Part shown: positions 13,556 through 21,447 of the stretch, in pieces | Position numbering within the stretch: the first letter of the stretch is position 1 | How the letters are laid out: each line of letters starts with the position of its first letter | Assembly: GCA_030147335.1 (NCBI GenBank) | Contig: JASKZZ010000144.1 | Coordinates: 1 to 26,693 of the forward strand | DNA length: 26,693 bases | Reading direction: 5' to 3' | Origin: Herpetosiphonaceae bacterium | GTDB lineage: Bacteria; Chloroflexota; Chloroflexia; Chloroflexales; Kallotenuaceae | Program-made: the position numbers and the translations under genes | The notes under the pieces: generated by a model | What the model was told of the DNA's origin: nothing | The model's input: the letters and a program-made list of their open reading frames with translations, nothing else | Database searches by the model: none

Positions 13556-14311
13556 ATGCGGAACATAGCGCTAGAGCTTGAGTACGACGGAACGGCACTG
13601 GTCGGCTCACAATTTCAGACGAACGGGCGAACTGTTCAAGGTGAGCTTGAAGGTGCCTGGCAGCGTTTCACTGGCGAAGCGTTACGCTGGAACTTTGCTG
13701 GGCGTACAGATGCTGGTGTACATGCACGGGGCCAAGTTGCAAATGTTCGAACGGCGACGCGGCATTCGACGGAAACCATACAACGCGCGCTCAATGCTTT
13801 GTTACCTGACGACATTGCTGTACGACGAGTGTGGGAAGTGCCCTATGATTTCCACGCGCGCTACAGTGCGCTACGGCGCGATTACCAATACCTGTTGCTC
13901 TTGGACCGGATACGTCCGGCATTGTTAAGGCATCGGGTGGTGCATATCGACATTGCGCTTGATGTAATGGCGATGGCACGCGCAGTGCAGGTGCTCAAAG
14001 GCGTACATGATTTTGCTGCATTTGGCAGTACGCCCGATGGACCAACTGTTCGGGAGTGTTTAGGGGCCGAGTGCTACGAGAAAGAAGAAAACGGGCTGCG
14101 GCTCGTGGCTATTGATTTAGCGGCGACGGGCTTTCTGAGACATATGGTACGCACGGTCGTCGGGACATTGCTGCTGGTGGGCCAGGGTAAATTACCGGTT
14201 GACGCAATGCAACGTATTTTGGAAAGTCGTGATCGGACGCGGGCCGGGCCGACAGCACCGGCACATGGGTTGTATTTGATGTCGGTGACGTACTCCGCAA
14301 TGATGGGGTAA
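13556..14311 (+). CDS. truA: tRNA pseudouridine(38-40) synthase TruA
   Basis: TruA converts uridines 38-40 of the tRNA anticodon arm to pseudouridine. The product begins MRNIALELEYDGTALVGSQ and carries the catalytic Asp in GRTDAGVHARGQ (D52). Later family motifs are FHARYSALRRDYQYLL, HDFAAFGS and FLRHMVRTVVGTLL. ATG 13556 (251 residues) fits the family N-terminus; the frame is open from 13538 but that part lies in the hairpin arm. No ribosome binding site is visible, so translation may depend on rplQ translation or hairpin melting. Confidence 0.96.
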   Translation: MRNIALELEYDGTALVGSQFQTNGRTVQGELEGAWQRFTGEALRWNFAGRTDAGVHARGQVANVRTATRHSTETIQRALNALLPDDIAVRRVWEVPYDFHARYSALRRDYQYLLLLDRIRPALLRHRVVHIDIALDVMAMARAVQVLKGVHDFAAFGSTPDGPTVRECLGAECYEKEENGLRLVAIDLAATGFLRHMVRTVVGTLLLVGQGKLPVDAMQRILESRDRTRAGPTAPAHGLYLMSVTYSAMMG

Positions 14312-14354
14312 ACGGCCGGCGGCCCTTTATATGTTGGGCTATGGGAGACTATAT

Positions 14355-14834
14355 ATGGCAACGAAAGCGCAAACTTATCGTACCTGGAGTCCAAAAGCAT
14401 CAGAGATCGAGCGTGCTTGGCAACTCGTTGACGCTGATGGTCAAATTCTGGGACGTCTTGCGACGCAAGTAGCGACGCTGCTGCGAGGCAAGCATAAACC
14501 AACCTACACTCCACACGTCGACAACGGCGATTTTGTGGTGGTGGTGAACGCAGAAAAGATTCAAGTGACCGGTAATAAACCGGAGCAGAAAATCTACTAC
14601 CGGCACACCGGATATCCGGGAGGATTGAAGGCAGAACCGTACCGCTTGCTGATCCAGCGTCATCCGCAGCGCATCTTGAAGTTCGCTGTTAAGGGTATGC
14701 TGCCCAAGAGCCGGCTTGGTCGCCAGCTGATCAAGAAGTTACATGTGTACGTAGGCCCACGACACCCTCATGCTGCACAGCAGCCTAAGCCTTTTGTTAT
14801 TAAGAACATTAAGAACGCGAAGTACGGGAGCTGA
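14355..14834 (+). CDS. rplM: 50S ribosomal protein L13
   Basis: L13 is an early large-subunit assembly protein. The 159-residue product shows WQLVDADGQILGRLATQVATLLRGKHKP, HVDNGDFVVVVNAEKIQVTGNK, YYRHTGYPGGLK, AVKGMLPKSRLGRQLIKKLHVYVG and HPHAAQQPKP. It is about 15 residues longer than E. coli L13, mainly at the two ends. ATG 14355 has GGGAG (14343-14347) 7 nt upstream; an upstream in-frame ATG at 14331 is less likely. The rplM-rpsI pair usually forms its own operon and is here attached to the alpha operon through truA. Confidence 0.96.
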   Translation: MATKAQTYRTWSPKASEIERAWQLVDADGQILGRLATQVATLLRGKHKPTYTPHVDNGDFVVVVNAEKIQVTGNKPEQKIYYRHTGYPGGLKAEPYRLLIQRHPQRILKFAVKGMLPKSRLGRQLIKKLHVYVGPRHPHAAQQPKPFVIKNIKNAKYGS

Positions 14835-14836
14835 GC

Positions 14837-15238
14837 ATGGCTGAGCAGAAACGCTATTATCAGGGTACAGGCCGTCGCAAGACTGCAGTCGCACGTGTGC
14901 GGCTATTTCCGGGAACGGGCGAGTTTGTGGTAAATGGTCGTTCAGCCCAGGAGTTTTTTGGCGCTCGGGAGCTGCTGCATCACACCATTCAAAGTCCGCT
15001 CGTGCTCACCGACATGGTGAACGCTTTCAATGTGCTGGTTAAGGTGCGTGGTGGCGGTGACAGCGGACAGGCTCAAGCGGTTCGTCACGGTATCGCGCGT
15101 GCGCTGTTGGACTCCGATGAGACACTACGACCAGTGCTGAAAAAGGCTGGCTTTTTGACGCGCGACCCGCGTATGAAGGAGCGAAAAAAGCCTGGCCTGC
15201 GCCGCGCTCGTAAGGCTCCAACCTACACCAAGCGCTAA
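14837..15238 (+). CDS. rpsI: 30S ribosomal protein S9
   Basis: S9 reaches the P-site with its C-terminal tail. The 133-residue product has YYQGTGRRKTAVARVRLFPG, GGGDSGQAQAVRHGIARALL, GFLTRDPRMKERKKPGLRRA and the universal ending RRARKAPTYTKR, whose last Arg contacts P-site tRNA. It follows rplM after 2 nt and is the last gene before the strong terminator. Confidence 0.97.
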   Translation: MAEQKRYYQGTGRRKTAVARVRLFPGTGEFVVNGRSAQEFFGARELLHHTIQSPLVLTDMVNAFNVLVKVRGGGDSGQAQAVRHGIARALLDSDETLRPVLKKAGFLTRDPRMKERKKPGLRRARKAPTYTKR

Positions 15239-15264
15239 TCTTTTAGTGTACTTAATCGAACGGC

Positions 15265-15298
15265 AAAAGCTTCCTCGTTTATCGAGGAAGCTTTTTTT
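15265..15298 (+). terminator. Intrinsic terminator of the ribosomal protein run
   Basis: AAAAGCTTCCTCG (15265-15277) is perfectly complementary to CGAGGAAGCTTTT (15283-15295) around a TTTAT loop, and the T-run extends to 15298. It begins 27 nt after the rpsI stop. This is the strongest terminator in the window, and its symmetry with A-run upstream would allow some function on the other strand as well. Confidence 0.93.
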
Positions 15299-15342
15299 GA
15301 TTGGTGTAGACAGTGGTGTGGTATTCTGTTTCGATAAGGAAT

Positions 15343-15371
15343 TTGGGTGCCACAGTGATCATTAATACTAT
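15343..15371 (+). promoter_or_regulatory. Candidate sigma-70-type promoter for the 15449 gene
   Basis: TTGGGT (15343-15348) and TACTAT (15366-15371) are separated by 17 nt and match the -35 and -10 consensus at four positions each. The site lies between the terminator and the next gene, where a promoter is needed. AT-rich sequence around it contains other possible -10 words. Confidence 0.25.
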
Positions 15372-15448
15372 CATAGCTTTAAGAACAACCCGACATACTG
15401 GAGCCTGTTTTGTTAGGACGAGATTTTGTAGGAAAGGGAGGATATTCT

Positions 15449-15904
15449 ATGCTTGATCCAGAGTTGGCGCTGCAACTTAAGGAGGCAGGCCTTGAGTGGC
15501 AACCAAAGAAGCGAGACAATTTTATGGTGCCGGGCGGCGAACTAAACAACGAAATCTTTACAATTAACGATCAGACTATTTTGGTCGAAACAATAAAGGG
15601 TCAAATAACAGTGACGTTTCACGGCAGCGCGGAGTGGGCGCTAGATGATGTGCTGCTGGCAGATGTTGTGTGGATGCCGTCGGAAACGCAACTTCGTGAG
15701 GCGATTCAACTGCGGCTGGGTGGTGATACGGGATCGGTTATGCTGCACTGGAGCGCGGAAGGGTACCGCTGCGCATTAATGTATCGCGAGCAAGAGCATG
15801 TTTTTCAAACAGCAACCGCTGAAACTGCTTATGCTCAAGCACTACTTTTTCTCCTGAAGCGGGACCAGCATCTTCAAGGTGGTCGTTGGGTTAATGCTGC
15901 ATAA
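15449..15904 (+). CDS. Conserved hypothetical protein of 151 residues
   Basis: I cannot assign a function. The ATG at 15449 is supported by AAGGGAGGA (15434-15442), 7 nt upstream; the frame is open earlier but without a ribosome binding site. The protein is soluble, with no signal peptide or membrane segment. It has an N-terminal helix (DPELALQLKEAGLEW), a beta-rich middle (IFTINDQTILVETIKGQ, ITVTFHGSAEWALDDVLL) and a helical end. Only from memory, similar short Chloroflexota proteins with FHGTAEWALD-like motifs are labelled 'pilus assembly protein CpaE', a name I would not trust because there is no Walker or ParA motif. It stands alone between the terminator and the membrane protein genes. 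Confidence 0.85.
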   Translation: MLDPELALQLKEAGLEWQPKKRDNFMVPGGELNNEIFTINDQTILVETIKGQITVTFHGSAEWALDDVLLADVVWMPSETQLREAIQLRLGGDTGSVMLHWSAEGYRCALMYREQEHVFQTATAETAYAQALLFLLKRDQHLQGGRWVNAA

Positions 15905-16110
15905 GCAATTCATAGTAGGACATTTCGTGGTATGCAAATTTATGCCGCGTTTGTTGATCTGTAAAATAAAGCAACATTGACCATTTCCACATCCTTACGC
16001 GCATAATACAAGAACTTCTTTTTCCGTCATGCCCTTACAAATGGTTTACAGTAGTGTGCGCTTTGTCGATAGATGTCTGCTACTAAAGAGTTTAATATAA
16101 CGGGTTCAAG
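15905..16110 (+). other. Non-coding gap with no identified element
   Basis: The 206-nt gap is visibly AT-rich. TTGACC (15977-15982) and CATAAT (16002-16007) are 19 nt apart and could be a weak promoter for the following membrane protein gene. I see no coding frame, terminator or clear repeat. Confidence 0.4.
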
Positions 16111-18063
16111 GTGAACGACGTGATATTTTCGTCAGGATTTGCACTTCTGGCTAGTCTTGTTCTGCTGTGTGCAATGGGTGTTCTTGGTATGGTTGTTCTA
16201 CGACGGACAGCGTCGTTTCTGAATACATTGGAACTGGTAGCGTACGGAGTTCCACTTGGCGTTGTTTGCGCATCGTTGCTGCTGCTAGCGATAGCCTGGT
16301 TCACAGGCTTACATTCATTGCTGGTCATTCTTGTGGGAGTAGCATGCATTGTAGGAACGCTCTTGCTGTGGCCATCAGACTGGCGCCTTGCTTCTGTACG
16401 CGCAATAATGCCGCGACTACAACCCACAAATAACTTCGTTGCACAAAGAACACGCTGGCTTCCGGATAACTTCGCGTGGATTCCGGCGCTGGTAATTGGC
16501 GCGTTTACACTGCGCTGGATCGTGCTGTGGTCTGGTGCGCTTACAATAAATGATGATGGATTATGGGCGGGACATACCTATATTTGGGGTGACTGGTCGT
16601 TACATATGGGTGATACGGCAGCATTCGGCTATGGTGATAACTTCCCCCCAACATATCCGCGATTAGCAAACGCACCTCATAATTATCATTATCTTGTTTC
16701 CCTAACTGCTGCCGCTCTTGTACAGCTTGGTCTTGACATGACGGTAGCCCTTCCGATGCAAAGTTTTCTTTTCTCCGTTCTAATTCTGCTTGGTGTATAT
16801 GCTTTCGCTCGTCGATTGACGCAAGATAAAACAATAGCAGCATTAACTCTGGCACTATTTTTTCTTGGAGGTAGCCTCGGGTGGATGCTGACTATCGGCG
16901 AGATGAATACCAATCGTAGCATTATGGGAACGTTGTTCGACAGGCCTTGGGATGCGAGCCGCCAAGAGATGGCCAACTTTCGCTGGCCAAATGTGTACTT
17001 CTCGCTCATTTTGCCACAGCGAGGTTATCTTTACGGATTACCGCTTGGTTTGCTTGTTGTAACACTATTATACGAAGCCATACAAACTCATAAACGATAT
17101 TTATTCATTATTGCCGGATGTGTTGCTGGTTTACTTCCATTTGCACATCTCAGTACCCTGCTAGCATTAGCACTTGTAACGCCGTTCTTGTTCCTACTTT
17201 TTCCTTCTCGACAATGGTTGTTATTTTTTACAGTATGGATTGTTCTTGCAGTGCCGCAGCTGTATTTGCAACAAGCTGGTGGTTCAGGGGCCGCAGGAGC
17301 TGCACGCGTTCAACTAGGTTGGGTTGCTAGCTCCGACAATTGGTTGTGGTTCTGGCTTAAGAACCTTGGCTGGTTTCTGCCGTTGCTAGCTCTCGCAATT
17401 GCGATGCGCACGCTCGTATCTGTGCTAGCCTACCGGTTTTTGCTCGCCTTCATGCCTATTTTCGTGATTGCAAACGTCGTTGTATTTCAGCCATGGGATT
17501 GGGACAATACAAAGATTTTTGTGTATTGGTTCCTGGCTACGTGTGTGTTGGTGTCGTCACTGCTCGTTCGAACGTGGCGCACTCAATCATCACCTGTTTC
17601 ACGAACACTGCTGATAAGTGTTGTTCTCAGTATGACGTTATCAGGTGTGCTTGTTAACCTTAGCCAGTTGCTGGGTAAGGATCGCCACCAAATGTTTTCA
17701 GCCGAGGAGTTGCAAGTTGCGGAAGAAGTCCGCCGTTACACATCGCCACACGCGTTATTTGTAGTTGGACTGCAACCCAACCATCCAGTACCCGTCCTAG
17801 CCGGTCGGCATGTCGTAATAAGTTATCCGGGCTGGTTATGGAGCGGTGGCTTTGATGCAGCTCAGGAAGAACGCGATGTGCGTTCCATATATAAGTTTGA
17901 ACCAGGTGCCGAATTGCTACTTGCGCAGTATGGCGTCGATTATGTTGTGATTGGTCCGAATGAACGTAATGAGCTAGCCGCAAATCTTGAAGCGTTTCGC
18001 CAGGGTTATCAACGCGTTATTGCAACGCCTAACTACGAAGTGTTTGCCGTATCCCCGCAATAA
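16111..18063 (+). CDS. Multi-spanning membrane protein, GT-C glycosyltransferase-like
   Basis: The 650-residue product has about a dozen or more hydrophobic segments, starting with a helix at about residues 9-30, and ends in a soluble region of roughly 100 residues. After the third or fourth segment comes a polar loop with acidic residues (D148, D149 in INDDGLW and D161, H165, D168 in WGDWSLHMGD), as in the first extracytoplasmic loop of GT-C enzymes that use polyprenyl-phosphate sugars. The soluble end (VDYVVIGPNERNE, NYEVFAV) resembles that of uncharacterised GT-C-type proteins. Start is GTG 16111 with poor ribosome binding site support. Donor and acceptor cannot be told. It probably acts at the outer face of the cytoplasmic membrane, on cell-surface glycans or glycoproteins. 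Confidence 0.75.
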   Translation: MNDVIFSSGFALLASLVLLCAMGVLGMVVLRRTASFLNTLELVAYGVPLGVVCASLLLLAIAWFTGLHSLLVILVGVACIVGTLLLWPSDWRLASVRAIMPRLQPTNNFVAQRTRWLPDNFAWIPALVIGAFTLRWIVLWSGALTINDDGLWAGHTYIWGDWSLHMGDTAAFGYGDNFPPTYPRLANAPHNYHYLVSLTAAALVQLGLDMTVALPMQSFLFSVLILLGVYAFARRLTQDKTIAALTLALFFLGGSLGWMLTIGEMNTNRSIMGTLFDRPWDASRQEMANFRWPNVYFSLILPQRGYLYGLPLGLLVVTLLYEAIQTHKRYLFIIAGCVAGLLPFAHLSTLLALALVTPFLFLLFPSRQWLLFFTVWIVLAVPQLYLQQAGGSGAAGAARVQLGWVASSDNWLWFWLKNLGWFLPLLALAIAMRTLVSVLAYRFLLAFMPIFVIANVVVFQPWDWDNTKIFVYWFLATCVLVSSLLVRTWRTQSSPVSRTLLISVVLSMTLSGVLVNLSQLLGKDRHQMFSAEELQVAEEVRRYTSPHALFVVGLQPNHPVPVLAGRHVVISYPGWLWSGGFDAAQEERDVRSIYKFEPGAELLLAQYGVDYVVIGPNERNELAANLEAFRQGYQRVIATPNYEVFAVSPQ

Positions 18064-18075
18064 TTGCTTTTTTTT
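18057..18075 (+). terminator. Weak terminator-like element at the end of the GT-C gene
   Basis: GCAA (18057-18060) and TTGC (18064-18067) flank the TAA stop codon and are followed by eight T residues (18068-18075). The stem is only four base pairs with a 3-nt loop, so termination would be weak at best. Overlap of stem and stop codon is unusual. Confidence 0.3.
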
Positions 18076-18359
18076 GATCCGGTGTAGGGGCAATGCCCAT
18101 GCAAGTGCTGCATAACACACAATCATGACTTGCGGTTGAGTAGAGTTGAAAACAGTATTATCTGATTTACGGCCTTCGCCGGGTTGAATAAAATAATGGT
18201 TGTATGTCGTCTTTATCAGCCGCATAGTGTTATGCACTATCTGCTCACGGTTAAGTAGAGTTGCTTGTATTTTGTGAGTTCGCCAGGTAGCATACCGCTA
18301 GTGGACAAGGGATGGTTGATGAGCATACGGTTCTTTAGTTGTGAAGGCGACATGACATA
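18064..18359 (+). other. Non-coding 296-nt gap with small repeats
   Basis: After the T-run the gap holds several short palindromes: GGGC/GCCC near 18087-18097, ATGCA/TGCAT near 18098-18112, and ATAGTG/CACTAT at 18224-18240. It also has one pair of direct repeats (listed separately). I see no credible gene or clear promoter. A small RNA or operator region is possible. Confidence 0.4.
18133..18263 (+). repeat. Direct repeat pair, 16 bp, 115 bp apart
   Basis: CGGTTGAGTAGAGTTG (18133-18148) and CGGTTAAGTAGAGTTG (18248-18263) differ at one position. They lie on the same strand upstream of the PIG-V-like gene and flank the ATAGTG/CACTAT palindrome. They could be paired regulator sites or the remnant of a small duplication. 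Confidence 0.6.
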
Positions 18360-19493
18360 ATGGAACAAACGGTGGACCGGGTAGTACCGGCGCTGAGGAT
18401 GCGGAGAGACTGGTGGTTGATTGGTCTAGTCGTAGCGGTGAAGTTGTTCCTAGCGCTTCTTGGTGGACTTGCAGTTCAAAATTTTAAGGGAACAAGGCTG
18501 TCAACTGCACGTAACTGGCTCGAAATATGGAATTTATGGGACGCTCCGCACTACCTGGATATCGCGGCCTACGGCTATCAAAACACGGGTCAGCTGCGCT
18601 TATGGTTAGTGTTCTACCCGCTCTTTCCATGGTTGACCCGTTTGTTCGGCTGGCCGTTCGATGATTATCTCGTTGGCGCGTTTTTGGTATCAACCATTGC
18701 GTCCCTAGTGCTGGCACTGCTGTTTTACCGGCTGGTACGTCTTGATGAGCCTGTGGAAGTAGCCTGGCGGTCGGTCTGGTTCTTGTTAATCTTTCCTACA
18801 AGTTATGTCCTTCACATCGGCTATACCGAGAGCTTGTTTCTGGCATTAGCATTCGGCTGTTTACTCGCAGCCCGCACGAATAGGTGGTTCGTTGCCGGGT
18901 TGTTGGGGGCGTGTGCTAGCTTTACGCGAATAAACGGTTTGTTGCTGCTGGCAGTGCTTGGCGTCGAGATTCTATTCCAATGGTGGCAGACCAAACAGTG
19001 GCGATGGTCGTGGCTTTGGATCGGAATCGTGCCGTTGGGATTTGTTTTTTATTTGCTGATCAATTATACGGTTACAGGCGATCCTTTTGCGTTTCAAACA
19101 ATTGTCCGTCAGAAATGGTATAAGTCGCTAACGTGGCCGTGGGTTGGTATTTGGAACACGATTGAATCGTTTAGCTGGCGGCGGCGAAGTGAAATATGGG
19201 CGATCTTTGTGCCAGAATTGATTTTCATGGCGCTCACATTTATTGCAACGATTATCAGCTTCGTCAAATTGCGTCCTTCGTATGGCGTGTGGATGGCCAG
19301 TAATTGGTTGCTCATTACCAGTACCTCCTTTATTTTGAGCGTCCCGCGCTACAGCTTATTGCTTTTTCCAATACCAATACTGCTAGCTCGCATTACTATG
19401 CGCTGGTCCTGGCTCGTCGTTCTATCCATGGCGAGCATTCTGCTCATGATCTGGTTTGCGGTGCTGTTTTTGATTGAGAAGGGTGGTTACTAA
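18360..19493 (+). CDS. PIG-V-like mannosyltransferase family membrane protein
   Basis: The 377-residue integral membrane protein resembles the PIG-V family (GPI mannosyltransferase 2 in eukaryotes, with bacterial relatives of unknown acceptor). The evidence is the acidic loop after the first membrane segment, NLWDAPHYLDIAAYGYQ (W60-D61), where the family has its conserved WD motif, and FPTSYVLHIGYTESLF (residues 145-160), matching the family pattern of Phe-Pro followed by YTES-(L/A)-F. Around nine hydrophobic segments follow. GAAGG at 18343-18347 is 12 nt before ATG 18360. A two-codon frame ATG-ACA-TAA (18352-18360) shares its last A with the start. Together with the preceding GT-C gene it suggests surface glycan or glycoprotein assembly. 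Bacterial substrates are not established. Confidence 0.82.
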   Translation: MEQTVDRVVPALRMRRDWWLIGLVVAVKLFLALLGGLAVQNFKGTRLSTARNWLEIWNLWDAPHYLDIAAYGYQNTGQLRLWLVFYPLFPWLTRLFGWPFDDYLVGAFLVSTIASLVLALLFYRLVRLDEPVEVAWRSVWFLLIFPTSYVLHIGYTESLFLALAFGCLLAARTNRWFVAGLLGACASFTRINGLLLLAVLGVEILFQWWQTKQWRWSWLWIGIVPLGFVFYLLINYTVTGDPFAFQTIVRQKWYKSLTWPWVGIWNTIESFSWRRRSEIWAIFVPELIFMALTFIATIISFVKLRPSYGVWMASNWLLITSTSFILSVPRYSLLLFPIPILLARITMRWSWLVVLSMASILLMIWFAVLFLIEKGGY

Positions 19494-19789
19494 ACCGTCA
19501 GGTCACCAAGCTCTCAGACCAACAAAAGAGGAAGACCAAGTTCCACGGTTAGTACAACCCCCTCCCCATATTGAGCCGTCACGTGTTTCCGTCGTGTGAT
19601 TCCTCGACTGTCATTCCGTTGCAGCATAATTAGGTTGCCCACTAGTCAACAACAGTACTTCGCTTTCGACTACTTCCTTCGTGTAGTTCGGCACCTATCA
19701 GGAAAGGACCGAGCGTGCTTGTTGCCGCTCGGTCCACGTCTTATACTGCGAAAATCATCATTCCCACAAGCCCCATCCCAGGAGCTTTC
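19494..19789 (+). other. Non-coding 296-nt gap before comM
   Basis: The gap is pyrimidine-rich in its first half. Apart from the hairpin at 19706-19735, I see no gene, terminator with T-run or recognisable promoter. The reading frame of comM is open from 19715, but that part includes the hairpin and has no homology I recognise. Confidence 0.4.
19706..19735 (+). repeat. 10-bp GC-rich hairpin upstream of comM
   Basis: GGACCGAGCG (19706-19715) is perfectly complementary to CGCTCGGTCC (19726-19735) around a 10-nt loop. No T-run follows on either strand, so it is not a standard terminator. It lies about 45 nt before the comM ribosome binding site, in the likely leader. Confidence 0.65.
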
Positions 19790-21307
19790 ATGCTAGCCAA
19801 AGTTTATAGCTGCGCTGTGCTTGGTCTCGAAGGCGCATTAGTCGAAGTTGAAGTGGATATTGCCCGTGGCCTGCCAGCGTTCAATTTGGTTGGCTTGCCG
19901 GATACAGCGGTTCAAGAATCGAAAGAGCGGGTGAGGTCAGCCATCCGTAATTCAGGCACAACTTTTCCGATGAACCGCATTACTGTGAACCTTGCACCTG
20001 CCGATTTACGGAAAGCAGGTCCTGCCTATGATCTCCCGATTGCCGTTGGATTACTTGTAGCCTCTGAGCAAGTAGTCGCTGACATAGCACAATCGATATT
20101 TATTGGTGAACTCTCGTTGGACGGTACAATACGACACGTGGAGGGTATGCTGCCGATGGTCAGCATTGCGCTGCGTGAAGGCATGGCTACCGTCTACGTG
20201 CCATTTGAGGATGCTGCTGAAGCGGCGTTGATCGACGGCTTGACGATCATTCCTGTGCGCTCGTTATCAGAAGTAATTGCTCATCTCAATGGTGAACGTT
20301 ATATCGCACCATTTGTTAGTTCTACGGCAGTATCTATTGAGAATGGATATTATCCGGTTGACTTTCGTGACATTCGCGGTCAAGAGCATGTGCGTCGAGC
20401 ACTGGAAGTGGCGGCAAGTGGTGGTCATAATGTGTTGATGTGTGGCACGCCTGGCTCGGGCAAAACGCTGATGGCTCGCGCGCTTCCGTCAATTTTGCCT
20501 CCAATGAGTCCGGATGAAGCGCTTGAGGTGACGAAAGTGTACTCGGTGTCTGGTAAGCTGCCGCAAGGAACGCCGCTGATGCGACAACGTCCGTTCCGCT
20601 CGCCGCACCATACAACCTCCAATGCTGGACTTGTTGGAGGTGGCAGGAATCCTCGACCGGGTGAGATTTCGCTGGCACATCGTGGAGTATTGTTCTTAGA
20701 CGAGCTGCCCGAATTCCCCGCCGTGGTGCTTGAGATGCTGCGCCAGCCGCTTGAAGATCGTGTGGTGACGATTAGTCGAGCAGCAGGAACACTAACATTT
20801 CCAGCCAACTTTACGCTGGTCGCGGCACAAAACCCGTGTCCATGCGGCTACCATGGCGACTCAGAGCGGCAATGTGTGTGTCCACCATCGGCGGTGGCGC
20901 GTTACAGTAAACGGATATCTGGCCCCTTACTCGACCGTATAGATATTCATGTGGACGTGCCACGCGTTAATTATGAAAAACTGACGAGTGAACGGCTGGG
21001 TGAGGCATCGGCGGTGATTCGTGAGCGAGTGATTGCGGCACGCATGCTACAAGTCGAGCGCTTTCAAGGAACATCGTTGTACACCAACGCCGACATGGGA
21101 GCGGCCGAGGTACGACGGTGGTGCGAGATCGACAGTGCGGGGCAAAGCTTGATGCGTGCCGCTATGCGCCAACTTCAGCTTTCGGCGCGGGCCTATCATC
21201 GCGTGTTGAAGCTTGCACGCACAATTGCTGACCTTGCGGGAAGTGGGCATATTGGTCCAGCACATCTTGCCGAAGCTTTGCAGTATCGACCGCGACGGGT
21301 TGATTAA
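19790..21307 (+). CDS. comM: ComM/YifB-family Mg-chelatase-like AAA+ ATPase
   Basis: In Gram-negative competent bacteria ComM is a hexameric helicase that promotes branch migration during natural transformation; homologues are widespread in species without known competence. Residues 1-165 form the ChlI-like N-terminal domain (GLPAFNLVGLPDTAVQESKERV, NLAPADLRKAGPAYDLPIAV). The AAA+ core has Walker A GTPGSGKT (219-226), Walker B LFLDE (D304, E305) and LDRIDIHVDVPR. A Cys cluster NPCPCGYHG...CVCPP (from C350) probably binds zinc. ATG 19790 (505 residues) has AGGAG 5 nt upstream and gives the standard MLAKVYS start. Stands alone here, ended by a palindromic terminator shared with the opposite gene. 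Confidence 0.95.
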   Translation: MLAKVYSCAVLGLEGALVEVEVDIARGLPAFNLVGLPDTAVQESKERVRSAIRNSGTTFPMNRITVNLAPADLRKAGPAYDLPIAVGLLVASEQVVADIAQSIFIGELSLDGTIRHVEGMLPMVSIALREGMATVYVPFEDAAEAALIDGLTIIPVRSLSEVIAHLNGERYIAPFVSSTAVSIENGYYPVDFRDIRGQEHVRRALEVAASGGHNVLMCGTPGSGKTLMARALPSILPPMSPDEALEVTKVYSVSGKLPQGTPLMRQRPFRSPHHTTSNAGLVGGGRNPRPGEISLAHRGVLFLDELPEFPAVVLEMLRQPLEDRVVTISRAAGTLTFPANFTLVAAQNPCPCGYHGDSERQCVCPPSAVARYSKRISGPLLDRIDIHVDVPRVNYEKLTSERLGEASAVIRERVIAARMLQVERFQGTSLYTNADMGAAEVRRWCEIDSAGQSLMRAAMRQLQLSARAYHRVLKLARTIADLAGSGHIGPAHLAEALQYRPRRVD

Positions 21308-21341
21308 GATTCAGCGTTGATCGAAGTACAGGCCGACTAAT

Positions 21342-21380
21342 ACCCCAGACTGGCGATGTACACCTTCGCCAGCCTGGGGT
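21342..21380. terminator. Bidirectional terminator between comM and the propeller gene
   Basis: ACCCCAGACTGGCG (21342-21355) pairs with CGCCAGCCTGGGGT (21367-21380) with one mismatch. It lies between two convergent genes. The T-runs are short (TTTCC on the + side), so efficiency is uncertain, but the position and the long GC-rich stem fit a shared terminator. Confidence 0.65.
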
Positions 21381-21447
21381 TTCCTCGTGCCATCCTCGCC
21401 TGGTCATTCCGATGTGTTGATGGACATTCTCCCCTGCTGCTAAAAAA

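Noticed and set aside
14312..14330. GGCC-rich palindrome between truA and rplM as a terminator
   Set aside because: Only four base pairs per arm with a 3-nt loop and no proper T-run.
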